This document shows, piece after piece, positions 22,873-31,959 of a stretch of 64,000 bases of DNA (positions are counted from its first letter, which is position 1; each line of letters opens with the position of its first letter). The position numbers were made by a program, and so were the translations under genes. The notes beneath the pieces are model-generated. The model made no database searches and had not been told where the DNA came from. It saw only the letters and a program-made list of their open reading frames with translations. This DNA comes from Gloeomargarita lithophora Alchichica-D10 (GTDB taxonomy: Bacteria; Cyanobacteriota; Cyanobacteriia; Gloeomargaritales; Gloeomargaritaceae): NCBI RefSeq assembly GCF_001870225.1, contig NZ_CP017675.1:200774-264773 (forward strand), read 5' to 3'.

Positions 22873-23534
22873 TGGGGAAATGGGTGTATGTCCTGGCGGC
22901 ACTGGCCTTTGGGGTAAAAATGGTGGTGCTGGTGCATCCCACCCCGGAGTCCCCCCTGGCGATTGTGGCGCAGGTGGTCACGGATAGCGGTATTCCCAAT
23001 GCGGTGTCGGCGATCATTCTCCGCAACCGCCTCTACGACACGGTCTGTGAAGTAATTGTATTTACCATTGCCATCATGGGTGTGCAGGGGATCATGGCGG
23101 ATGAGCGTCCCCTGAGTCGGATTTATCAACTCACGGATGCGCCCTCGGTGGTGCTGGCGCAGTTGGGAGCCACCATCGCCGCCTTGGTGGGGGTGGAATT
23201 GGCTCTGCGGGGGCATCTCACGCCGGGGGGTGGGTTTGCGGCGGGGGTAGCCGGGGGGACGGCGATTGGCTTGATTGCCATGACTTCACCGCCGGAGCTA
23301 TTACAAAGTATTTATCAACGCTGGCATATTTCCACCTGGGAAAAGCTGACGGTGATGGTTTTTATTATCCTATCGGTGCTGACTTTGATCGGTTGGGAGC
23401 CGCCCCAGGGGAAGTTGGGGGCATTGGTGAGCGGGGGGATGATTCCGGTTTTGAATATGCTGGTGGCGGTGAAGGTGACCTTGGGTTCCTGGGCGATGGT
23501 GTTGGTATTTATCCGCTATCGGGGGTTGTTGTAA
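22872..23534 (+). CDS. mrpB: Mrp antiporter subunit B (MnhB domain)
   Basis: 220-residue membrane protein, last gene of the antiporter operon. The N-terminal part contains VNAxxAIILRNRLYDT-like text (IPNAVSAIILRNRLYD), typical of the MbhE/MrpB junction. The C-terminal MnhB domain has GHLTPGGGFAAGVAGG, the most diagnostic Mrp motif in the window. Starts in an ATGA overlap with the preceding gene. With bicA upstream, the complex would extrude Na+ that enters with bicarbonate. Confidence 0.88.
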   Translation: MGKWVYVLAALAFGVKMVVLVHPTPESPLAIVAQVVTDSGIPNAVSAIILRNRLYDTVCEVIVFTIAIMGVQGIMADERPLSRIYQLTDAPSVVLAQLGATIAALVGVELALRGHLTPGGGFAAGVAGGTAIGLIAMTSPPELLQSIYQRWHISTWEKLTVMVFIILSVLTLIGWEPPQGKLGALVSGGMIPVLNMLVAVKVTLGSWAMVLVFIRYRGLL

Positions 23535-23586
23535 CCCATCTCTGGGGCTTTGGAATTACACTGGGAGAGGGGCTGGAGGTGAACAC

Positions 23587-24348
23587 ATGGATTGGCTGTG
23601 GCAGGATTTGGGGGAATCGCAGGTTTTGATCCCGCCGTCACCCCGGGGGGTGATTCATTTCCTGGGCGGGGCGTTGGTAGGAGCGGTTCCCCAGTGGAGT
23701 TATCGCTGGTTGCTGGAGCGGTTGGCGGGGCATGGGTATATTATTATTACAAAGTCAGTCATTCCTGATTTAGACCATCGGGGTTTGGCGGCCAGAGCCT
23801 ACGGGGAATTTAACGATGTGGTGCAGGTGCTAAAATTGCCCCTGGATTTGCCGGTCTATGGGCTAGGGCATAGTTTGGGGTGTAAGTTGCATTTGTTAAT
23901 TGGCGGGTTATTTCCGGTCGAGCGGGCGGGGCAGGTGTTGATCAGTTACAACAATTTTGGCCTCCAGGCGGCCTTGCCTTGGCTGGGGATGTTGCGCCAT
24001 GTGCCGGTGTTGGATCAACTGCCGGTGGAGTTTAGCCCGTCGCCTGGGGAAACGTTGGATTTTATCCAAAGGCGGTACCGGGTGAGTCGCAATGTACTGA
24101 TTCGTTTTGCCGATGATACGTTGGATGAAACGCCCCAGTTGGCTGAGGTACTGAAGCAAAAGTTCCCCCATGATTTACGATTGCATTACCTAACCGGGAA
24201 TCACCTCACGCCCTTGGGGTTGGATGTAAATTGGGGGCAAAAGCAAGCCTTTAGTCCCCTGGATGCGCTGGGGCAATGGTGCAAGGAGTGGCTGTACCAG
24301 GATTTGCTGACCCTGGAGCGGGTGATTGTGGGGAGTTTACCCCGGTGA
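23587..24348 (+). CDS. DUF1350 alpha/beta-hydrolase-like protein
   Basis: 253 residues. The pattern PRGVIHFLGGALVGAVPQWSYRWLLERLAGHGY at the start and GHSLGCKLHLL in the middle (a nucleophile-elbow-like G-H-S-L-G) mark the DUF1350 family of cyanobacteria and plastids, whose function is unknown. The Ser of the elbow could be catalytic. A clear GGAGGTG lies 6 bases before the ATG. The stop TGA overlaps the GTG start of the transporter gene (GTGA), so the two are translationally coupled. Confidence 0.85.
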   Translation: MDWLWQDLGESQVLIPPSPRGVIHFLGGALVGAVPQWSYRWLLERLAGHGYIIITKSVIPDLDHRGLAARAYGEFNDVVQVLKLPLDLPVYGLGHSLGCKLHLLIGGLFPVERAGQVLISYNNFGLQAALPWLGMLRHVPVLDQLPVEFSPSPGETLDFIQRRYRVSRNVLIRFADDTLDETPQLAEVLKQKFPHDLRLHYLTGNHLTPLGLDVNWGQKQAFSPLDALGQWCKEWLYQDLLTLERVIVGSLPR

Positions 24349-25799
24349 TTGGTTGGGGGGTGGGTTTGGTTTTTGTGACGGCGGCGGCACTGATGGTGGG
24401 GCGGGTGTTACCGGCGTTGTTGGCTCTGCCGTTGATGGCGACGGGGATGGGGGTACTGCCGGTGTTGGCGGGGCAATTGACCTGGAATGATTTATTTTTG
24501 GGGATTTGGGCGGATGGCAGTTTGCGGTTGGCGGAACCGATGGTGATTGCCATGTTGGGGGGAATGCTGAGCAGTTGGTTGCAAAAAACGGGGATTGCCC
24601 AAAGTTTGGTGCGGGGGGGGGCGGAACTGGCGGGCGACCGGCCTTGGCTGTTGTCGGTGCTGTTGTTGGGGGTGGTGGCGGTTTTATTTTCGGCGGTGGG
24701 GGGTTTGGGGGCGGTGATTATGGTGGGGACGGTGGTTTTGCCGATTTTGCATTCCCTGGGGCTACGGGAATATGTCAGCGCCGGGGTGCTGTTGTTTGGG
24801 ATTAGTTTGGGGGGTCTGCTCAATCCGGGCAATTGGGCGGTGTATAAAACGGTGCTGGGGTTGAGTGACCGCCAGGTGAGCAGTTACGCCCTGGGGGTGT
24901 TTGGGGTGATGGCGGTGGGGGCGGTGACGTTTATCGGGGTGGAATTGGCGCGCACGCGGCTGGTGGTCTGGTCGGGCTGGCGGTGGGAGCCGGTGGGCTG
25001 GTTGGGGGTGGCGGGTTTGCCCTGGTTTTTGAGTCCCTGGGTGAGTCTGCCGGGGTGGCGGTGGGGCTTGGGCTGGGGGTTGGGTTGTTTAACTCTGTGG
25101 GGTTTGGGGCAAGGGTTGCGCCGGTGGGGACAGGCTCCCAAAATTTCCTGGTATGCCTATCTCACGCCCCTGGTGCCGTTGATCCTAATTTTGGGGTTGG
25201 GGGTGCCGTTTATTCCGGCGTTTTTGCTCGGTTTGGCCTACGGGTTTGCCGTTACCCTGCGCCGGGGGGGAGTCAATCTGCTGACGGGAGCCATGTTAGA
25301 AGGCTCGGCCAGTGTCGTGGCCGCCGTGGTGTTGATGATGGGGATTGGCATGACCCTGAGTGCGGTGTTGGGGCCAACCAAAACGGGAGTTGGCGCAGTT
25401 TGGCATACCACCCATCCCGATACGGTATGGCCGGTGTTGGCGGCCATTCAACCCCTGTTGGCACCCCTAATTCCCACGTCGCCCTGGGGGTATGTGGTGG
25501 GGTTTGCCCTGGCGGCTCCTTTAGCTCTTTACCGGGGGCCGTTGAACGTGTGGGGGTTGGGCTACGGCATGGGCGGCGTGATGCTGAGTGCGGGTCTGCC
25601 GGGGGGGGCGGTGATGGGGGTGCTGATGTCCCTGGGGGTGATTCAAGGGGTGTGTGACCCGACCAATACCCACAATGTTTGGCTCGCCAATGAGGTCAAA
25701 ACCGATGTGAATGTGCTTTTGCTAAAAACTTTGCCCTACGCCTGGGGGGTGGCGGTGGTGGGGTTAATGGTGGCCGCCAGTCGGTATTTTGGGGCTTGA
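24345..25799 (+). CDS. Multi-pass membrane transporter of unknown substrate
   Basis: About 484 residues with some 12-13 membrane helices. It is extremely rich in Gly, Val and Trp. Two GxxxxxGNWAVYKTVLGL and DPTNTHNVWLANEVK stretches near the middle and end look functionally important: polar residues in otherwise hydrophobic surroundings. The shape recalls ion-transporter-superfamily carriers for carboxylates or gluconate, but I cannot name a family. An upstream in-frame GTG at 24276 lies within the DUF1350 gene; the GTG at 24345, overlapping its stop, is preferred. Confidence 0.65.
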   Translation: MIGWGVGLVFVTAAALMVGRVLPALLALPLMATGMGVLPVLAGQLTWNDLFLGIWADGSLRLAEPMVIAMLGGMLSSWLQKTGIAQSLVRGGAELAGDRPWLLSVLLLGVVAVLFSAVGGLGAVIMVGTVVLPILHSLGLREYVSAGVLLFGISLGGLLNPGNWAVYKTVLGLSDRQVSSYALGVFGVMAVGAVTFIGVELARTRLVVWSGWRWEPVGWLGVAGLPWFLSPWVSLPGWRWGLGWGLGCLTLWGLGQGLRRWGQAPKISWYAYLTPLVPLILILGLGVPFIPAFLLGLAYGFAVTLRRGGVNLLTGAMLEGSASVVAAVVLMMGIGMTLSAVLGPTKTGVGAVWHTTHPDTVWPVLAAIQPLLAPLIPTSPWGYVVGFALAAPLALYRGPLNVWGLGYGMGGVMLSAGLPGGAVMGVLMSLGVIQGVCDPTNTHNVWLANEVKTDVNVLLLKTLPYAWGVAVVGLMVAASRYFGA

Positions 25800-25899
25800 T
25801 GAATAGAATATAAATATGGGCATCCAGAAAAAATATCCGTGGAACTAAGAGAATTTCTGATAAACTCTGAATCAAATTATCTAAAAACGCTAAACAGTG

Positions 25900-27030
25900 A
25901 TGAAAATTTTTCGATTGGGGGAAATGTTTTCCGGGCCAGGTGGTATGGGTCTAGGAGCGAAACTCGCCAGCATGACATGGGAACCCTTGGGATGGCAAAT
26001 TCACCATGAATGGGCAATTGATAACGATGCAGCTAGTTGTGCAACCTATATCCAGAATCTCTGTCCTACAGAGCCTCATAAAGTTATTTGCGCCGATGTT
26101 CAGTGTTTAGATATGAAAGCTTTATCTAAAATCAATGCCTTTGCGTTTGGTTTTCCCTGTAATGATTTTAGTTTGGTAGGTGAAAAACGAGGTATTAATG
26201 GGCAATTTGGCGCACTTTATCAGTATGGTATCCATGTCCTCAATCAGTTTGAACCCGATTGGTTTATTGCCGAAAATGTAGGTGGACTCCAAAGTGCGAA
26301 TCAAGGCCAAACATTTCGGAAGATTTTAGAAGACCTCCAGCAGGCTGGTTCAGGTTATCAATTGACCGCTCACCTCTATAATTTTGCCGATTATGGGGTG
26401 CCCCAGATGCGCCAGCGCATTATTATCGTTGGTATCAAAACCTGTCTGAATCTCAAATTTTTAGTGCCTGCACCCACGCATCTCAATCAACATATTACGG
26501 CTCGTCAAGCCCTCGAAAATCCTCCCATTTTACCCGGTATTACCAATCAAGAAATCACCAAGCAATCCCCATCGGTTGTCGCACGCCTTAAACATATTCG
26601 TCCTGGGGAAAATGCCTGGACGGCTAACATCCCGCCAGAACTTCGCTTAAATGTTAAGGGAGCGACAATGAGTCAGATTTATAAACGCTTAGAACCGGAT
26701 AAGCCTGCTTATACGATCACAGGTAGTGGGGGTGGGGGTACCCATGTCTATCACTGGCAAGAACATCGAGCTTTAACGAATCGTGAACGGGCGCGATTGC
26801 AAACATTTCCTGATGATTTTACTTTCTATGGTTCCAAAGAAAGTGTGCGGCGACAGATTGGCATGGCCGTACCTCCCTTGGCTGCCAAAGTAATTATTGA
26901 AGCCATACTCAAAACTTTTGCTGGCATAGCCTATTCTGCGATTACGCCTAAATGGCAGATGGCTCAAGCATCGATCACAGGCTATAAACAATTGCGTTTA
27001 TTAGAGAAGAGGGGAATCTACGTCATATAA
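25900..27030 (+). CDS. C5-cytosine DNA methyltransferase
   Basis: 376 residues; modifies cytosine at carbon 5 in a specific sequence. Motif I is at about 8-20 (GEMFSGPGGMGLG), motif IV with catalytic Cys at about 87 (GFPCNDFS), motif VI ENV at about 125-127, motif VIII QMRQRIII at 169-176, and motifs IX-X RERARLQTFPDDF and IGMAVPP. The target-recognition domain lies between VIII and IX; its sequence cannot be read by eye. AT-rich compared with its neighbours. A GTG lies one codon upstream. The next gene, 73 bases on, is the presumed restriction partner. Confidence 0.93.
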   Translation: MKIFRLGEMFSGPGGMGLGAKLASMTWEPLGWQIHHEWAIDNDAASCATYIQNLCPTEPHKVICADVQCLDMKALSKINAFAFGFPCNDFSLVGEKRGINGQFGALYQYGIHVLNQFEPDWFIAENVGGLQSANQGQTFRKILEDLQQAGSGYQLTAHLYNFADYGVPQMRQRIIIVGIKTCLNLKFLVPAPTHLNQHITARQALENPPILPGITNQEITKQSPSVVARLKHIRPGENAWTANIPPELRLNVKGATMSQIYKRLEPDKPAYTITGSGGGGTHVYHWQEHRALTNRERARLQTFPDDFTFYGSKESVRRQIGMAVPPLAAKVIIEAILKTFAGIAYSAITPKWQMAQASITGYKQLRLLEKRGIYVI

Positions 27031-27103
27031 AATCTGAAAATAAATTGTTTATAATCAGACGAGCAATGCCCGTATCAAGATTAAAATTTTAGGAGTAAAT
27101 CCC

Positions 27104-27766
27104 TTGTCATGGCGTGATTATTTTAACGTAGCGGGGCTTCCTCCCGGAAACTATCGAAGCATCGCTGGTTATGCGGCTGAATCCTTAGCTATTGGTCGAG
27201 CAATGCAGTGCGGCTATAACCTCTTTTTTAAGGCATGGAGAGATTCACCCTATGATGGGGTCTTGGATTATAATAATACATTATTTAGAGTCGAAATAAA
27301 GGGAACAACTACGGATTCATTAAGTGTAACTTCTGGGAGCAGATCGGGAGCGCAAATTAATCGTGAAGCCGAAGATCGGTCTCATATTATTAGCACAGAG
27401 CAAGTAAATTTTCTCTTGGGTGTGAATAACCTGAATGGGGATTGTTACATCATACATGCTGAAATCTTATCAATTTTCAATCAAAGCTCTCTCTCATTAA
27501 AGAAAATACAAGTTTTCAAAGAAAAATGGCAAACATTCAAGGGCTACACTGTGAATGGACAACAATTTTTTACTCCCAATGATATAAAACTCGGCTTTTT
27601 GCATAGACCGTTAGTAGATTTGCAGAATATTGCGACTAACTTGGGTATTCAATTTTCTTCTACATCAAACACAGTGAATTGGCCAGGATTTAGAGGAAAT
27701 GAACTAAGTAACTTAACCCTTGCACAGTTCCTCACACTGCAAATATGGACTAAAATTTTAGAGTAG
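27104..27766 (+). CDS. Putative type II restriction endonuclease, PD-(D/E)XK fold
   Basis: 220 residues, no family recognised. Residues 51-66 read D-x12-E-I-K: Asp51 in SPYDGVLD and Glu64/Lys66 in VEIKGT, the layout of a PD-(D/E)XK nuclease active site, with Glu26 in AAESLAIGRA as a likely additional helix-1 acid. It follows a DNA methyltransferase in the same direction, which supports a restriction role. The TTG start is supported by AGGAG ending 8 bases upstream; no better ATG exists near. AT-rich like the methyltransferase. It could also be a Vsr-like or other modification-associated nuclease. Confidence 0.7.
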   Translation: MSWRDYFNVAGLPPGNYRSIAGYAAESLAIGRAMQCGYNLFFKAWRDSPYDGVLDYNNTLFRVEIKGTTTDSLSVTSGSRSGAQINREAEDRSHIISTEQVNFLLGVNNLNGDCYIIHAEILSIFNQSSLSLKKIQVFKEKWQTFKGYTVNGQQFFTPNDIKLGFLHRPLVDLQNIATNLGIQFSSTSNTVNWPGFRGNELSNLTLAQFLTLQIWTKILE

Positions 27767-27808
27767 CTCACTAACAAAAACTGCGAAAAATTCATCACAA
27801 TCCCATGA

Positions 27809-27913
27809 CTATAGCAATCCCACTCGATTAGCAAACAGAAATTCCGCAGAACCATTAACGGGGGCGGTGCCCCCCTGTGACCGCCATGCGAAATTCAAAT
27901 AGGATTGCCATAT
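27809..27913. repeat. Dispersed element, CTATAG-end type
   Basis: CTATAGCAATCC at the left and GGATTGCCATAT at the right are inverted repeats with one or two mismatches. Inside are GAAATTCCGCAGAACCA, the core GGGGGCGGTGCCCCCC, and AAATTCAAATAGGATTGC, all shared with the copy at 44931. It lies just behind the restriction-modification pair and close to ndhS. Confidence 0.78.
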
Positions 27914-27941
27914 CTCATAAATTGGTGACTTTGGCAGTGGG

Positions 27942-28142
27942 TTACTTGGTTGTGGCATCCGCCGTCGCCAAATCCTTGAGCCAAAAAGTCACCAACTTGT
28001 CCCAATTTCCCCCCTCAAACAAGACGGCGGCGCGGCCATCGGTGATCCGTTGCACCTGGCCTTGGAAGCCGTAATACATATCCCCTGGGTTGACCACCCG
28101 CACGGGGGAACCAGGCAAAATGGGCAGGGGACTTTTGCTCAT
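27942..28142 (-). CDS. ndhS: NDH-1 subunit S (DUF3252, ferredoxin-binding)
   Basis: 66-residue SH3-like protein that belongs to the cyanobacterial NDH-1 complex and helps it take electrons from ferredoxin. The core [20 protein letters not shown] and the [18 protein letters not shown] stretch match the family closely. The frame is open further upstream, overlapping cysE, but the ATG giving [11 protein letters not shown] fits the known size of NdhS. Divergent from cysE, with about 117 bases between starts. Confidence 0.85.
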   Translation of the reverse strand: MSKSPLPILPGSPVRVVNPGDMYYGFQGQVQRITDGRAAVLFEGGNWDKLVTFWLKDLATADATTK

Positions 28143-28259
28143 GGGGAAACCTCTAAGTTTTTCCCTTTGACTGTAGCCAAAACCGCACCGAGTCACAAGG
28201 GGCAAGGGACGAAAATTGCTTATGATAAATGAAGTTCCTGCCGTCAATCCCCAGGAGTT

Positions 28260-28979
28260 ATGCGGGTGTTGAAAACCTTGATTGCTGACTTTCGGATTAT
28301 TTTTGAGCGCGACCCGGCGGCGCGTAACCCCCTGGAGGTGGTACTGTGTTATCCCGGCTGGCACGCAGTTGTCCTGTATCGCTTGGCGCACACTTTGTAC
28401 CAATGGCAACTGCCGCTGGTTCCCCGCCTGGTTTCCCATTTGGCTCGCCTGGTGACGGGAATTGAAATTCATCCGGGGGCGCGGATTGGCCGGGGCTTTT
28501 TCATTGACCACGGCATGGGGGTGGTGATCGGGGAAACCACGGTGATCGGGGATTATTGTTTGCTCTACCAGGGGGTGACCCTGGGGGGAACGGGAAAAGA
28601 AAAGGGCAAACGCCACCCCACCCTAGGGGATCATGTAATTGTTGGGGCGGGTGCCAAGGTGTTGGGGAATATCACCCTGGGACATCATGTGCGGGTGGGG
28701 GCAGGTTCGGTAGTCCTGCGCCCGGTGCCGTCCCACTGTACGGTGGTGGGGATTCCCGGTCGCTTGATTTGCAAAGATGCCACCCTAGAACCCCTGGAGC
28801 ATGGTCGTTTGCCGGATTCGGAAGCCCAGGCGATTCGGGTGTTGGTGGATCGGATTGATGAATTGGAACGGCAGATTTTGGCTCTGCGCCAAGGTCAAAC
28901 CCCCTCGGAACCGGCTCCCGTCACGGTGGCGGAACAGCAACGGCTGATCGGGGAATTTCTGGATGGGGCGGGGATTTAG
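28260..28979 (+). CDS. cysE: Serine O-acetyltransferase
   Basis: Makes O-acetylserine for cysteine biosynthesis. The 239 residues have an N-terminal helical part ([19 protein letters not shown]) and a C-terminal left-handed beta helix of hexapeptide repeats. Catalytic and acetyl-CoA binding stretches: [33 protein letters not shown] and [12 protein letters not shown]. The C-terminal 60 residues extend beyond the usual core and include [18 protein letters not shown] lies 2 bases before the ATG. Its last 59 bases overlap the convergent symporter gene. Confidence 0.95.
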   Translation: MRVLKTLIADFRIIFERDPAARNPLEVVLCYPGWHAVVLYRLAHTLYQWQLPLVPRLVSHLARLVTGIEIHPGARIGRGFFIDHGMGVVIGETTVIGDYCLLYQGVTLGGTGKEKGKRHPTLGDHVIVGAGAKVLGNITLGHHVRVGAGSVVLRPVPSHCTVVGIPGRLICKDATLEPLEHGRLPDSEAQAIRVLVDRIDELERQILALRQGQTPSEPAPVTVAEQQRLIGEFLDGAGI

Positions 28980-30234
28980 CAATCAGGGTGGTGGCCACCA
29001 TACCCCCATGCACCGTTACCAATGCCCGAAAGGGATTGACAATCGCATCCACCGCAATCAACAAAGCCAGCACCCCGTCTAGGGGTAACCCCAAGGGTTG
29101 GAGGACAATCCCCACGGAGGCCAGGGTCGCCACCCCCACCGCCCCCGCCGTTGCCACGCCCCCCAGTACCGCCCCCACCAGGATCACCAACCAGGCTTGC
29201 CACGCCAAACTCTGCTGGTACAACTGCGCCGTAAACACACTCACCAGCGCAAAATAACTCACCACCCCGAACCGACAGACCGTAATCCCCAGGGGAGCGA
29301 TCAAATTCACCTGCTGGCGGTCAAACCCCAAATCACACAGACCTTGAATCGCCGCCGGGAGGGAGGCCAAACTGTTGCTCGTCGTCCAGGCCAGCAGTGC
29401 CGCCGCACCCTGTGCCTGCCATACCAACCGGGGTGTCGCCCCCGAACGCCACAGAATTACCCCCGTACCAGCGATAAATAAACCCATCAGCACCAGCACC
29501 GCCGTTACCACAAACCGCAAAATGGCCAACACCGGCCCTACCCCCGTGCTGGCGACCTGGGGAGCGATCAAACAAAAAATCCCCAGGGGTAAAATCAAAG
29601 TAATGCCCCGGATCAAAGCATTAAATGCTTCGTAAATTGCTTCCAAACCCTGCAATAGGCGGGTCGTGGCGGCATTATTTAGGATTCCTAACGTAATTCC
29701 TAAAAGCACAGCAAAAGTCACCACCTGTAAGGCATTGGCTTGGGTCAGGGCGGCAAAGATATTATCGGGAAACAACGCCCGGATAAATTGCACCAGAATT
29801 GGGGACGGTGGGGTAATGGCCGGTGACCGCAAAGCCAGTTCCACATCCACCCCCGCATTTTGGATATAACGCCCCAGGGTCGCCAACACCTCCGGATTGC
29901 GAATCGCCCCCGGCTGTACCAGGGCGGCTATGACCATACTCAAGCCACTTACCCCCACCAACCCCAGTCCCAAAACCACCAGTAACCGCCGCAAAAATTG
30001 CCCCATTTGCTGATTACTGGCCAGACGGCTAACACTCATGGTCACGGCGGCCAACAAAATTGGTAAAACGCATAGTTTCAACAACGCCAGGTACACATCC
30101 CCCAAAACCTGAACCTTGGCCGCTAAGGTGGGAACCCATACCCCCACCCCAATCCCCAACCCGACCCCCAGCAGTACCGGCAGGGGGGACTGCCAGAACT
30201 GAACCCAATGCTTCCACCAACCTTTGCCTGCCAT
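28921..30234 (-). CDS. Dicarboxylate/amino acid:cation symporter (DAACS family)
   Basis: 437-residue membrane transporter of the glutamate/C4-dicarboxylate:Na+ or H+ symporter family. It has eight or so helices, with two family regions: a Ser-rich hairpin-like stretch [14 protein letters not shown] and the following helix with [15 protein letters not shown], then [15 protein letters not shown] and [17 protein letters not shown]. The usual NMDG motif of helix 7 appears as CRFG, so the ion and substrate preference may differ from the well-known members. The C-terminal coding end is inside the 3' end of cysE on the other strand. Confidence 0.85.
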   Translation of the reverse strand: MAGKGWWKHWVQFWQSPLPVLLGVGLGIGVGVWVPTLAAKVQVLGDVYLALLKLCVLPILLAAVTMSVSRLASNQQMGQFLRRLLVVLGLGLVGVSGLSMVIAALVQPGAIRNPEVLATLGRYIQNAGVDVELALRSPAITPPSPILVQFIRALFPDNIFAALTQANALQVVTFAVLLGITLGILNNAATTRLLQGLEAIYEAFNALIRGITLILPLGIFCLIAPQVASTGVGPVLAILRFVVTAVLVLMGLFIAGTGVILWRSGATPRLVWQAQGAAALLAWTTSNSLASLPAAIQGLCDLGFDRQQVNLIAPLGITVCRFGVVSYFALVSVFTAQLYQQSLAWQAWLVILVGAVLGGVATAGAVGVATLASVGIVLQPLGLPLDGVLALLIAVDAIVNPFRALVTVHGGMVATTLIAKSPPHPEIPRSAVAVPPP

Positions 30235-30258
30235 AGGTGCGCCTGTTTCGCTATCAGC

Positions 30259-31959
30259 CTAGAGAAAATCCGTATGCCGGGGGGGCGGGCCAAACAAAGT
30301 ATCCAGCCGTTTCAACGCCAAACGCGCCGACTGAAATCGCTTGCGCCAATCCACATTCAGCAGGCGTACCAAAATTTCGGTTAATTCGGGGCTACAATCC
30401 ACCTGTCCCTGCCAGTCTAATTCATTGGTATTGGGAATTTTGGGCAAAATCTGGGGAGATTGACCGGTCAGGGCTTCGATGGCGATCACCCCCACGGCGT
30501 AGAGGTCACTGGTCAGGTTCGGTTGTCCCCAGGCCTGCTCAGGAGCCATATACCCCGGTGTCCCCACCGCAATGGTGAGCTGCTTCTGGGCGGGGGGGTT
30601 GATCTGGCCAGACAAGGCCGAAGGGAGAACCTTCACCGCCCCAAAATCAATCAACACCAATTTGCGATCCGCATCCCGACGAATCACATTATCCGGCTTA
30701 ATATCCCGGTGAATCACTTTATGCTGTTGCACGAAATCCAAAATTATGAGTAATTCCCAGAGCAACCAGACCACGGACATTTCATCCCAAACTGATTGGG
30801 AGCCTAATTCCTGATTCAGGGGTTGCCCTGCGATAAAATCCTGAATAATATAAAACTCCTCCTCCTGTTCCAGGTAGGCCAACAACAGGGGAATCTGGTC
30901 GTGGCGACCCAAGCGTTCCAACGTGGCCGCTTCCGTGGCAAACAACCGCCGGGCGGTGGTCAACACCTTGGGGTCATGGTTATCCAACCGGAGCCGCTTG
31001 ATCACACAGCGGGGTTCCCCTGGGCGCTGGGTATCCTGCCCCAGATAGGTTTCACAAAACCCACCGGTGGCCAAACTCCGTTGGAGCAGATACCGTCCCC
31101 CGATCAGTTCGTTTCGCTTTTGGCGGGGATGGGCTTGATTCGGTGCCGCACCAACCAGGAATAAACCCGTTACCCCAGCGACCGCAGGCAGACGGCGCAC
31201 CCTGAATTGACAGGACTGCCAAACCTGATTTCCGTGACGCAAACGCCCCGATAGGGTGGGGGCGGGGGTAGGATTTTGCAGAAGAACTTGGGTATAAACG
31301 TCCAAAAAAACCTGCCGGTCTTCGGGGTGGACAAACTCCAAAAAATCCCGTCCCAGTACCTCGGTGAGATTTTTCTCCAGGAGCCGGGCGAGGGTAGGGT
31401 TTTGATAATACACCATGCCCTCTGGACTGAGGATAACCAGCAATCCCTCCACCAACGACTCCAACACCTGGGTCAGGTTGAGTTCCGGGGGCACCTGCGC
31501 CAGCGCCTGGGGTGCCATGGGTGCCACCGTATCCTCCCCCGGTGTGGTGGCCAGACTCGCTTGCGCCGCTAGGTTGGGGGGGAGGTGGGGGGTGCGCTGA
31601 AAATGGATCACATCCCGGGGCTCCGGGTCAAACTGACACCCCAAACTAATTTCCCCCTGCTCCCCCAGGGGCATTTCTTCCCCCCGCAAATGAATCACTT
31701 GCAGAGTATTTCCCAGGCGCACAAACGTGCCATTGCGACTTTCATCCCGCAAATAAAAATGCTGATGCCGGTACTCAATCCGGGCGTGGTTGCGGGAGGC
31801 ATAACCGTTATCCACCAGCAGGTCACTGGCGGGATTTCGTCCCAGGAGGGCAACGGGTCGCAGGTTACCCAGCCATAGTTCCTGGGCATTGACTCGTAAA
31901 TGTAAATACATGGGTTCCGGGTCAGCCACCGCCGGGGGGGGATGGGGCATGGGACACAT
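30259..31959 (-). CDS. FHA-PAS-serine/threonine protein kinase
   Basis: About 566 residues, cytosolic, three recognisable modules. An FHA domain covers about 30-105: LLGRNPASDL, YASRNHARI and SRNGTFV supply Arg, Ser, His and Asn-Gly-Thr for phosphothreonine binding. A PAS domain follows (about 160-275; ILSPEGMVYYQNPTLARLL, VHPEDR). The eukaryotic-type kinase domain follows, at about 290-555, with the ATP Lys in CVIKRL, HRDIKPDN catalytic loop, DFGAVK, and APEQAWG. All key catalytic residues are present. TTG is open further upstream; the ATG used has GGA at a suitable distance. The substrate is unknown; an FHA protein gene lies 3.5 kb away. Confidence 0.9.
   Translation of the reverse strand: MCPMPHPPPAVADPEPMYLHLRVNAQELWLGNLRPVALLGRNPASDLLVDNGYASRNHARIEYRHQHFYLRDESRNGTFVRLGNTLQVIHLRGEEMPLGEQGEISLGCQFDPEPRDVIHFQRTPHLPPNLAAQASLATTPGEDTVAPMAPQALAQVPPELNLTQVLESLVEGLLVILSPEGMVYYQNPTLARLLEKNLTEVLGRDFLEFVHPEDRQVFLDVYTQVLLQNPTPAPTLSGRLRHGNQVWQSCQFRVRRLPAVAGVTGLFLVGAAPNQAHPRQKRNELIGGRYLLQRSLATGGFCETYLGQDTQRPGEPRCVIKRLRLDNHDPKVLTTARRLFATEAATLERLGRHDQIPLLLAYLEQEEEFYIIQDFIAGQPLNQELGSQSVWDEMSVVWLLWELLIILDFVQQHKVIHRDIKPDNVIRRDADRKLVLIDFGAVKVLPSALSGQINPPAQKQLTIAVGTPGYMAPEQAWGQPNLTSDLYAVGVIAIEALTGQSPQILPKIPNTNELDWQGQVDCSPELTEILVRLLNVDWRKRFQSARLALKRLDTLFGPPPRHTDFL

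Noticed and set aside
25897-27766. R-M pair as an integron cassette
   Set aside because: No GTTRRRY/RYYYAAC pair with matching arms was found near either end.
27942-28616. 224-codon minus-strand ORF covering the cysE start
   Set aside because: Only its last 66 residues match a family (NdhS); the rest lies antisense to cysE, so the start was moved to 28142.
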